From Oxytricha trifallax (Eukaryota > Ciliophora > Spirotrichea > Sporadotrichida > Oxytrichidae), in the NCBI GenBank assembly GCA_000711775.1, contig ARYC01000608.1, forward strand, positions 43,513-107,512: DNA of 64,000 bases, in the 5' to 3' direction. Below the pieces are notes generated by a model that saw only the letters and a list, made by a program, of their open reading frames with translations, ran no database searches and was not told the origin of the DNA. Made by a program: the position numbers and the translations under genes. This document shows positions 1 through 9,799 of this stretch, piece after piece (position 1 is the stretch's first letter; each line of letters begins with the position of its first letter).

Positions 1-525
1 AAAATATACTCTAATTTAAATTACAGTAGTTTAGGATCATACCATGACTAAAATAGGCTTACTCAATAAAAAGGAATGTAAAGTAAGTAAGTTTCTTTGA
101 TAATATTTACTGGCTGAATAATTATTTATATACTAGGTAAAATATTTGACATTGGTGAATGAATCTGAGACACATATCTCAACTATCATTTGATTGATGA
201 GCATAAACTAGGAGATAAAAATTATCAGCATAATTAATATATTTTTAATTAGTTTATATTAGTTAGTAATTAATTTTTCTAATAATTACTACCAGGACAC
301 TGAGGAAGATATAGGCAATTATAATGTGAAAGATTTCATAAAAATCACAAAAGATAAGCAAGTTATGAATGAAGCATACTGCTTCACAAATCTAACCCAA
401 GTTAAGGGCAATCTAATAGTCAATAATCAATATATACAATTTGACCATATCTAATCTGATGAAAATACAATTGTAAGTTAAGTTATTATGAGTTTATAAA
501 TCATAAGATTAAATGTGTTTTATAG
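1..525 (+). CDS. Unrecognised protein, partial gene with introns
   Basis: A plus-strand coding segment begins with MTKIGLLNKKECK (ATG about 44) and breaks at GTAAGTAAG (83). It resumes in frame at 296 after TACCAG with DTEEDIGNYNVKDF, and runs to a second donor GTAAGTTAAG at 473. Joining at 82/296 keeps the frame and reads well. The second intron may end at ATAG (525), with more coding-like sequence (PYFFILFKTFVDFQDI) to about 640, but that phase is uncertain. The stretch CFTNLTQVKGNLIVNNQYI recalls the PH-like strands of GRAM/BEACH proteins. This is a weak impression, and I do not recognise the protein. The gene continues beyond what I can follow. Confidence 0.5.
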
Positions 526-748
526 AGGAACCATATTTTTTTATCTTATTTAAGACATTCGTAGACTTTCAAGATATTATCGATTTAGATTTGCTTAAAT
601 TATTAATGAAATATTTCCCAGTTTTAATAATGAATTTGTTCAATTTGTTTATCTTTTTGAATATTGACAAATTATATTGTTTATAATTTTTAGATAAAAT
701 TATTTATAATAACTAATAAAAAATTGATTATACTTGATATAATTCAAT

Positions 749-898
749 ATGTCTAGCTTAAATGATTTGACCCTGGGACGTCCTCATGTCAACACCCAAA
801 ATTATTCTTTAATCAAGAATTAATCTAGCTCTAATTCACTATTTACTCACTTGACTTAAAATAATTTAATCAAACTTTACTATTTCCTTGTTGTATGA
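749..898 (+). CDS. Small ORF of 49 codons, hypothetical
   Basis: An ATG at 749 opens a frame to TGA at 896-898 with TAA read as Gln. The protein is Ser/Asn/Leu-rich with no recognisable domain. The first 20 codons (MSSLNDLTLGRPHVNTQ) have better codon character and higher GC than the flanks. It could be a first exon of a gene whose remainder lies elsewhere, or chance in a code with one frequent stop. It sits just upstream of the LINE and need not belong to it. Confidence 0.25.
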
Positions 899-1113
899 TC
901 AGTTAAATTCTTATAATTTATTGAATTACAATTTCTTATTCAACCCTGACTTTTTTAAAGAAATATTATTTTTTGTAAATTATCTATAATAACCAAAAAA
1001 TAAGTAATATAGACAGACCCAAGCGTTCAGGCTCAATTTAAAATTCTTTTAAATTAATAATTTAAATAAAAAATAATTAATAATTTCCAATTAAAAATAA
1101 AAGGCCGGTAAAA

Positions 1114-2420
1114 ATGGAGCCAGACAAGAAGCCAACCAATGGGAGAAGAGGACTACCAGTGTACACGAATGAGCAAGGAAAAGAGGACAAGAAGAATTCT
1201 CAACAAACATCAGATAAATTCTTTGAATATTCAAACTCGAACTCATAAAATTCAACATTTCAAAACCAGAATGTCTAGTTACAATAAAATAATTGAAAAA
1301 ACATAAACAAATTTTAGGTCAAGATTGACAATAGCTGACAGCTCGAATTTTACCAACCTGCGAGACAAGCTGAAGAATGGGTGAGAAGAAATGAAATATT
1401 TGCTGAAAAATAAAGATAAAAAAGGAGAGAGCAGATCATCAGTGACAAGCGATAATTAAATATAAGGACGATCAAATTCAACATTTGCCTTTAGAACGTC
1501 AGAGGATTAAACTCCAAAATGAAGCAAGACCAGATAATGAAAGAAATAGAAGGCAAAAGACATGATTACATAGAATTAGTGGAAAATATACTACAAAGAC
1601 TAATAGGAATTAACAACAAGAACATTTCATAGACTCAGCTGGCAAGGAATGGAGGACTGCTAGTACTAAATAATGGAGGGTACGAAATGAAAACAATAAA
1701 AACCCTTAGATAATTCTTGACATGGACGATTTTAAACGTGGGAAGATTCCCTCTTCACATAATCACAAAGTATATACCCCCCCCCTATATAAATGAGGAA
1801 GTTAAAGAATTATAGAATAGACTAATATTCATGATAAGATCTCTCAAATAAAAGTGTTAGTAACAGAGAATAATTGTGATGGGAGATTTTAACTTCCATA
1901 TCAAAGAGTCAGGGAAGAGGCTATATAAAGAATGTCTAAGAGAGTCTATCCCCTCTATCCCGAGGGTGGTAACTCACTCAAAAGGGAACCAGTAAAACTA
2001 AGTTTCTTCAAACGTGGAAACAATTAGTTAGGAGACTCGCTAATTACAACAAACCGATCACAAACTGATACAGGTCATACTTAAAATCAAAAACAAAGAT
2101 GATGATTTTAGGCTAACCGATAAAGAAAGAACAATTAGAATTACAGATATTAGAAAGTAATGCTGGAAAAAATTTACAGAGGAAGGAAGAGAATTATCAC
2201 TAAAAGACCAAGATGAGCCGATTCTAAAATTTTTTATGGAGAATATCGAAAGGCATACTAAAGGAAAGAATTGGTACCAACGACCACCGGAATGGGTGAC
2301 AAAACGTAATGGAAAGAACACAAATGACAACTACAATTACACCAAAGCAAAGTGGAGGAAGCAATAAGTGATATGGAAAAGTGCTTGGATAGGAATGACT
2401 TAAAAGGTTTTTTCTATAGG
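1114..2420 (+). CDS. LINE ORF: N-terminal region plus APE endonuclease
   Basis: From ATG 1114 one frame stays usable to about 2420, with many TAA/TAG as Gln. Order: a polar N-terminus (about 1-110), then the endonuclease with NVRGLNS, a central region, MGDFN and TDH, the conserved metal/active-site motifs of APE-like LINE nucleases. Two TGA codons fall in frame at about 1288 and 1333; the second, in IDNS-TGA-QLEF, would fit tryptophan. They may be decay or sense codons. After the nuclease a linker with several Trp runs to a frameshift near 2400, beyond which the frame meets stops. The product would nick target DNA and prime reverse transcription. Confidence 0.75.
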
Positions 2421-3700
2421 TAGAGAGACTCACAAAAAGTTAGAAGCAATCATATCAAATAAAGGGGGATTAAAATTAGAGATGAAAGATTTGAGTAAAG
2501 CGAAGAAACACAAAAAGAAATAGTTTAACATTACATCCAGTTATTCAAAGATAACAGAGACCCCAAAAATATAGTCAAAAAAAAGGATTTAATAATGAAA
2601 GAACAGATTTTGTGACGAAGCAGAAATAATGAAAAACGATTAATGAATGGAACTTTAGCAAAGCGATAGATGGTTTTGATGGTAAAATGATGCTCAAATC
2701 TGAGAAGATGAACAGGCAGTAAGCCATAATATAGCTAAATATCTTATAACGAAGAAAATAACTGAATATTTAATAAATGGCAGACTTTTCTTAAGCAAAG
2801 ATCAAAATAATAAATACCCAGAAGTAAATAATACAAGACCAATAGTAATCAAGTCACACCTCAGAAAAATAGTGGAAAAGGTCATAATAAACAAAATCAG
2901 CGATGAAAAGAGTGACCTACTAATAACTGGAAATTATCAGAATGGATTTAATGAAAATAAAAATACAAACATAGTCTGATAAGAATGCTTGATCATATAA
3001 AATCATCTAGAAGAAAGGGCATGCAAAGTAGGCGTTCTTCTTGATATATCTTTAAATGGCATATCACTCTGTCTGGAAGGAGAAGTTAGATTTAATTCTA
3101 AGAGAGAGAGTGATCAGTCAGAAAGACTAGGATATTGTCTAAATTATTGAAATACTATACGAAGGAAACAAAATAACATCTAAAGGGTAGGAAATTGTAA
3201 CGTAGCAAGGAATTGCTTAAGGAAGTTGACTATAACCTATGCTATTTAATATATACTTACAGGATACTTTGTACTCAAAACAAGAATTGGAATCACTAAT
3301 TAAGTAAGGAAAGCTAATAGCATTTGCAGATGATATCTTAGTGACGTAAAAGATCCACAACAATTCAAGAGAGTCATTGAATGCTTAAGAGAGATTGAAA
3401 ACCCACTCATGAAACTTAACGCAAAAAATACAATCTTACTTAGCACTCTAGAGCATTCTAAAAAGAATTATAAATAGAAGGCGTTAAGAAAGTATAAGAA
3501 ACAAAGTACTTAGGATAAAAATATGATTAAACACGCAAACTCTGCTGATGAATACTTGGAGTGAAATTAAAAAAGTGACGGAATTTTATTAGAGATTAAC
3601 TTACTCAAGAACGGTTAGTAACGCAAGAAAGATTGCACAAATCAGATCTTTAATAATTACAAGTATACACCTTTAGTAATCATGAATATCGAGGAAATCG
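2400..3700 (+). pseudogene. LINE reverse transcriptase domain, frameshifted
   Basis: RT motifs appear in order but in more than one frame. A pre-RT linker (KEIVQHYIQLFKDNRD, about 2516) is followed by NTRPIVIKSHLRKIVEKVI (about 2830), YQNGF, LDIS, QGIAQGS (TGA follows directly where most relatives have a hydrophobic residue), PMLFNIYLQ and AFADDILV. The ADD box, the catalytic aspartate pair, is intact. At least three frameshifts separate these blocks, so no full-length enzyme can be read. Downstream to about 4250 there is weak Lys-rich coding character, as in LINE C-termini. Confidence 0.75.
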
Positions 3701-4979
3701 AAAAAATGGAGCTGCATTTAAAAGAGAATTGAATCCATTTCGAACAAAATATTAAGAAATGTTACTTAACTAAAAGAAAATAACACTTGCAAAATAATAA
3801 GGGACTTAATTCAGAAGAACTTAAAGAAAATAAATCTGAGCACTGATAGTTTTTTAAACAAAAATGAACAAACGATTAAATGAAGGAAAGAGAATGGAAC
3901 TTCAAAAAAGAAGAATAATATTTTTAACAACAAATGTTATGGATACTATGATGACGGTATGTCAATGGAAAACGATTATCAATTACGGCATGAGTCATTA
4001 CTGTAGTGTCCATAAAGTCCTTGTAGATTAAAATCACATGAAACTCTGCAATCTGATAAACTAAGCAGGGGAACCAACAAGATTCTCTAAGATACAGAGG
4101 GAGAATAGACTGTTTGACATATGAAGTCACAAAATATATAGAAATCATAACTAATATGATATGGTTAGACCAAAGGATTAGATGACTGGAGTAACATCAG
4201 TATTACTTACTAATTAAGAAGCTATTTAGAGTGAGATACGTCAAAAAAAGGAAATGTTTTTGATGAGAGTTTAATGAAATAAAAATTATAATAGATTAAT
4301 ATCCAATTGAGAAAATCTGAGAAGTATAATTTATTCTTCATGGTATATTTAAAGTTGTAATTTAATCTCGCATTTTTTTAATATACTTATAGTATTTTAC
4401 TACTACTAATTAATAATTTTCCTTCATGATTCCTTCATCATTATCTGAAAAATCAAAAACATCCTCATCTAGTCATTCATTCTAATTTCTATTTTGCCCT
4501 GTTTCATAGTTGGTTTGTTTAAAGCAAGGTGTGGCCTAAGAGTTCGGTTAATTATACTGAGATAACTTCAAATTGATAGTTGAATTTTTAATATTTTAAG
4601 TTAAATACTGAAGATATAAAAGAATGTAAAACTTTAGATGAAAGAAAAATAAATACATGTTCAAATTACAAAATATTTGATTTTCAATTATATTTTATTA
4701 AACAGTCATTATAAATTATTTAATTTCATTATATGACTCGAGTATAATTTATTATACATCTATTAAGTTTATTTTATTTTTTAAGTCAATCTATGCATTT
4801 TTTATTACATGCTAGAGCCTATATTTGACTTTATGTTTCTTGCTTTTATAGAGTTCATTATGGATGCTTGATTTCGGTCCTTTGGACTTGAATGGTCTGT
4901 GTATATTACTTTTTAAATTTCTTGATTTACTCATCAACATTGCTGTGTAACAGTTTATTGAGTTAAGCATTTATTGAGA

Positions 4980-5720
4980 ATGACATTAGAATGAGGTGCT
5001 TCTATAACACGAGCTCATGAGACACGAATTAGATTTGCAAAATATATGCGCGGAAGTTGTTTACCAGCTGCTATCACTAAGCTGTGATTAGTCTTTTGTC
5101 ATTCTAAGCGGTGGCTTTGATCAAAGTCTTCATATTGATTCAAGCTGCCATTAATGATTTTTATGAATTTCTGGCATTTTGAAAATTATCGTTTTGCAAA
5201 TGAAGTAAGGGGGGAAATATGAAGTGAGGACCAACCAGGGCCACCATTAAAATCTCCGTTGAAAATAAAGTAAGGTGGAATGTCCGACTCAGAAAAGTGT
5301 TCAGAGAGCATAAAAAATTAAGAATTATATTTTCTAACCCAATCCTCTCCAATTACCTAGGACATCGTTGCAAATTTCTCAATATTTGGGGATGGGTCTA
5401 ATAACCACTTTGCTTAATGCTAGTTGTGTTGTTTGCGTATCTAAAGCCGCTTTCAACTCTCTCTTTGGCTTGATTTCTGATGAGTTACAGAAGAGAGCCT
5501 CATTTATTAGCTGTTTGCACCATGAAACTTCCTCTGATGAATGAATGCTTCTAACTAAAATTCATCGATTTATCATCAAATGCTGTTTCTTCCCATTCTG
5601 GCTATTTAGAGCTCACCAAAGTTTATTTCGTAGAAAGTAGTTTATGAGCTGATGCGGTTAGTAAGTAAGCAGACTCATTTTCTCAGAAATCAGTGATCAT
5701 AATAAGTAACATAACGAATG
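4980..5720 (-). pseudogene. Second LINE endonuclease remnant
   Basis: Minus-strand frames read towards lower coordinates. Near 5600 is a conserved-looking stretch, then (about 5450) KRELKAALDTQTTQLALSK. A frame change leads to ERFATMSQVIGEDWVRKYN-like sequence and FIFNGDFNGGPGWSS (about 5240-5190), ending in TNHSLVIA near 5075. GDFN followed by a TNH/SDH-like box is the APE endonuclease signature. No reverse transcriptase is recognisable downstream, so this is a truncated, frameshifted copy of a different LINE from the one at 1.1 kb, in the opposite orientation. Confidence 0.55.
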
Positions 5721-5949
5721 GTTTTTTAGGGTTTGCGTTTAAGCAATTAGTATTAAGCCAGAAATTTAGTTACCACATTAGCGCTTCAAATCTAAATGCA
5801 CTCAGTAGATTTTGAGAAAGAGTAATTTCAACCTACAAGAAATGAAAAAAGTGCATAAGCATGAAAGTATTGCCACAGTAGATACCGCACATATTTGACA
5901 ATATAAACAAAAGAGTTGTCTTGAGTCATCTTGCTGTATAATTGCATGC

Positions 5950-7900
5950 AACCAAATTAGTTTAAGTTGTAAATACTATTATCCTGCTTTGAAATTCAAT
6001 CCATTTACTAGTATCTTCAGTGTACATGCTTAAGCAATTTTGAGTATTTTACTGCACGAGGATGTTGTATTGGATTCTTCACTTTCAAATTCGCATATAA
6101 GAGTGGATAAATACTTTTGATTGTTCACCCATTAGCGACAGTAAGTATGATTTTTTAATTTTATAAAAGTAGTAATAATATTAATCAAATAAATATTAAA
6201 CATTATTGCTCTTATTTCAAATTATAATTTTAAAATCCTAATTAAGGTAATTGATTACAATAAGATGAATTTGGTTTTCTGGCTATTTATAATTTAAAGG
6301 CTATTTAATATAGACTTGAATTTTTATTTAATTTAATCAAACTTCGTAATCGTTCAAATATTATACTTTTATCAAATTTATTTTAATAGTATCAAAAGTT
6401 TCATCAAATTCAAATTAATTGCAAAATAAATAAAATGGCATTATTTTGGATCGTTACTAAAACTGCGATGAAATGGAAGCTAAGTAAAAAGCTAATAAAA
6501 AACGTTAAATTATTGCAATGCTAAATATAAAAATGTGGTTTTTTTCAATAATATTATAAATATCCAATCGATCTATTCCAATAATATCGGTTTATTTATT
6601 TAATTTTGCATTTATTCGATAAAACCGTAAAATTACCTCTCTATGGTTTTATTTTCTTTCTTTCCAGAGAAAATTTTAAAAATAGAGATATAACAGTAAA
6701 AAAATGTCCGCTGCCCAGCTTTCTTGTATTAGAGTGATTTAGATCGAATTCTCTTTTATAAGTTTGAAATTTAAAGTAGTATTGATTCCATTATGAAATT
6801 TAATGAATTTTAAACCTTGCAAGCTTTAGCCTTCCTAAATTTTTTAGCTTGATTTTACTTTCTGATAAATTTCAGTAATATATTCAATATTATTTAATAT
6901 TAACCTATTTAAACTTAATTCTCTATTTAACATTTATACTTAAAAATGAGTTTCAATTAAATTTGAATCTTATGATATAAATTATATGAGAATAAATATG
7001 AAATAAGTAGAAGTATTTGCACCGACTAAAACTTATAATATCAATCATAAATCTTTGAAAATCAAAAGATGTTTAAAATTATGCTTTAACAGAATCATTT
7101 TTAATTTTACTAAATTTAATAAAAAATGAGAAAACACTTTTTAAAATTGATGCAAGAGCTAGTGAAGAGAACAACTAAAAAGCAAACATAAATCAAAAGT
7201 ATGTAATTTTTTCCTTTCTTCTCTATTACTTATTATGAATAACAACACTAATGTTCTTAAAATGCAGATATCTAATATAAATCTATCTAGCTTTTTGTTT
7301 TTTATAGAGTTATAACTGCGATGGTTTAATTCACTCTTATCTTCTTCAGCATTTTAAAATTTGAGACTGCTTATATATTGATCTGATATTAATCCTAAAA
7401 TCTACATCTTTGCAGAATAGCAAATGAATAAGAAAATATAAGAATAATAAAAAATAATTAAGCAATTAAATCACTCAGTATATGTCTCTGTTGATATTTG
7501 TAAAAATACAATTGATTGTTTCAGGTTTTTTTTTACTTTATGATTAAAATTAATTTACAAATGTAATAAATGCCAGTTTTTAGACTTAAATTTGCCAGAT
7601 AATGAAACTTTTAGAATATACAATACATACTTTTTCTTGAGACAATATCATTGAAAATATAATCCCATTCATTTAAGAGACTAGTTAAAATATATAGTTA
7701 ATACTAGTCAAAAGGTTTCATAAAACACAACTTTTGACGAATAACTTTATAAATAAATTTAGAGTAATTCATTGTTTTATATTGAGCAATATATATTTGT
7801 GAATTTTAGTGAACAATAAGGTGTAAATAAGTTAACGAGCAAATTCTAAGACAAAATCATAAATTAAGATTTTCTATAGACATTTATATATTCTAACTAA
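5950..7900. other. AT-rich non-coding stretch with one weak ORF
   Basis: Mostly long A/T runs with no recognisable gene. The only candidate is a plus-strand frame 7126-7386 (87 codons) beginning MRKHFLKLMQELVKRTTKK. Its first 25 codons look coding; the rest is Phe/Ile/Tyr-rich and doubtful. Confidence 0.4.
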
Positions 7901-7929
7901 CTAGTTAGGGTTTTTAAAGCGATAGTGCT

Positions 7930-8810
7930 AACTCCTGCATCTACCTAGCGGTAGTGATCTCAGAAATCTTCATCATCTCATTCTGGAAGTTCCATACCAG
8001 CAGCTTCTTCGAGCTCATTGTTCATGTCTGAATTTGCTCTTGGTCAATTTGGACTTTCTCTGGTAAAAGGAGTGAGGCTTCAGGCAAAGTGAGATTTAGG
8101 TCATCAACGAGTCTTCTTAGAAGCCAGATGAATGCCTTTTCAAATTGATAGTTGGACTTGGCAGAGATGTCGTAATACTGGGGTTTATTCTTTCTGGGGA
8201 ATGTGATTTGCATGACCTTGACCTTCTGTCCTTGACATCGACCTAGTTTTCGACGAGAACGATGGGAATGCTCTCACAGACTCTGACTAGATTCTTGTAC
8301 CATTTTGGGAAGTTTTGATAAATGATTCTTGAGCAAACGTCGAACATGATGATACCAGAGTTACCTCCAATGCTATTAATATGGTTAAAATCTTTATTCA
8401 CTGGCATAATGTTTATTTGATAATAAGTTATGCTCTACTTAATGAAGCATGTGTATAAATAATTTTTCCAGTGTTCTTATAATAGAACACTGATTTCAGA
8501 CTGCTTTTATACAAAAAATGCAGAAATTTTGAGAGAGCATTTCTTTCATAAGAACTTGAATTCGAATGTTCTTTTAATAATACTTACCAGTAACCATCTC
8601 TCAGAACTCCGAATCTCTTGGCCGGCAGTGTTTCAGAAGTTGAATCTGATGGGATCGTGATTGGTATGGTATTGGTTTGACTTCGACTCCGAGAGCGATG
8701 TACTTCTTTTCAATCTCCAGTCATATATCTCTTTTTGAAGTTGTCTTTCGTACTCCTCCATCTCTGACGAGAACGAGCTTGTACTCAGCAACAACATGGG
8801 TTTAGTTTTT
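7930..8810 (-). pseudogene. Ran-type small GTPase, disrupted copy
   Basis: The minus strand carries the whole length of Ran in pieces. The N-terminal part at 8800-8590 reads VAEYKLVLVRDGGV, then EKKYIALGVEVKP and LRDGYW. The middle at 8360-8230 reads [15 protein letters not shown] and [15 protein letters not shown]. The C-terminal part at 8213-7950 reads MQITFPRKNKPQYYDISAKSNYQFEKAF and then an acidic end. Ran normally drives nuclear transport. Here the P-loop glycine is changed, several one-base indels shift the frame, and about 220 bp of AT-rich DNA (8365-8588) replaces the YIQA segment. So it is a pseudogene, or a gene awaiting removal of that insert with further errors. The SAKSNYxFEKPF-like block makes the family call firm. 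Confidence 0.85.
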
Positions 8811-8819
8811 TTCCATTCT

Positions 8820-9201
8820 TAAGAGATAGAATTTAGAATATTATTTAAGTAAATAATGCTGTTCCTTATTTTTTAAAGTTTTCAGTCGTTCATTTAAAAA
8901 AGAATTTACATATATTCAATAAACAAATCTTTAGAGTAAAGTTACTAAATTAATTTTTTAATTTCAAATCACTGATTATAATTGTTGAGAATATAATTTA
9001 TTCTTGCTTACTACCTTTATGTTTTTAGTTTTTACCAAATCTACAAACTTTAAATAGTAAATCTATTATTTAAAATTATTATTTTGTGTAAAATGAATGA
9101 TTGATCATTGGCATGTAAACTTAACTCTAATTTTGGAAGGGAAATGAATGTAAAAAGTTATTTTACTCTTAACTTATTTTAATGTTTGAATATTAAATAT
9201 C

Positions 9202-9239
<38 letters not shown>

Positions 9240-9790
9240 GCGGGAGATTAATCGAATTTATACACAATCTACTCATACATATGTCCAATAGAATATTATT
9301 ATTATACTTGAATAACTTATATTAATTAAATTAAGGCATAAATGTAAATAATTTGAATCATTAATTATAGAAATATATATGGAATTATAACTTACGAGGA
9401 AAAGATCTAATAAAGTATTTATTTATAATACATAAGGTGCTTTTGTAAAATCGAGTTGAACTTAAGATTATGATATAATTATATTTATAGATTTTAATTT
9501 ACAAAATTATAATAAAATAAATTTATTGTAAAAAATTAATTGCCACTAGATACATGATGAGACAAAACTTAAAAGTAAAAAGGTTTTCATTTTATATATT
9601 TATTAAATAATTAGAAATGGTTATGGTAGATTTTTAGCAATAACAACTAGTATAAAAATTACTATTTTTCCCGTAAATTAATTCGACTTAAATGTTTGCA
9701 AGCACCCTTTAAAAAAAGCAACTTATTATATTAATTAATCTCATTTTTACACATTCCTCTAATACAAACTTTAGGAATTAATTTTCATTA
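8820..9790. other. AT-rich non-coding stretch
   Basis: I see no gene here. The stretch contains the AAT microsatellite at 9202-9239 and otherwise only A/T-rich sequence. Confidence 0.5.
9202..9239. repeat. (AAT)n microsatellite
   Basis: About 12-13 perfect tandem copies of a TAA/AAT trinucleotide followed by AGCGGGAG. Confidence 0.95.
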
Positions 9791-9799
9791 TATAGCCAC

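Larger units (their letters stand above)
1080..4300 (+). mobile_element. Non-LTR (LINE) retrotransposon, decayed
   Basis: A single plus-strand element holds a leading Gln/Lys-rich segment, an APE-type endonuclease (NVRGLNSK at about 1495, MGDFNFH at 1879, TDHKLIQ at about 2056) and a reverse transcriptase. The RT has YQNGFNENKNT near 2935, LLDIS near 3040, a GIAQGS block near 3205, PMLFNIYLQDTL near 3237 and AFADDI at about 3319. No long terminal repeats are visible. The order EN then RT, with no integrase, is that of LINEs. Several frameshifts in the RT part show that it is not intact. Coding similarity fades after about 4250, and the exact ends are inferred. Confidence 0.85.

Noticed and set aside
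1..660. Scrambled-gene pointers at the exon edges
   Set aside because: The breaks carry GT..AG consensus and join in frame as introns, so no pointer repeat is needed.
2058..2433. Minus-strand ORFs opposite the LINE
   Set aside because: They are antisense shadows of the LINE endonuclease/linker frame, which has recognisable motifs on the plus strand.
9202..9239. CRISPR-like repeat array
   Set aside because: It is a simple trinucleotide microsatellite without spacers, in a eukaryotic context.
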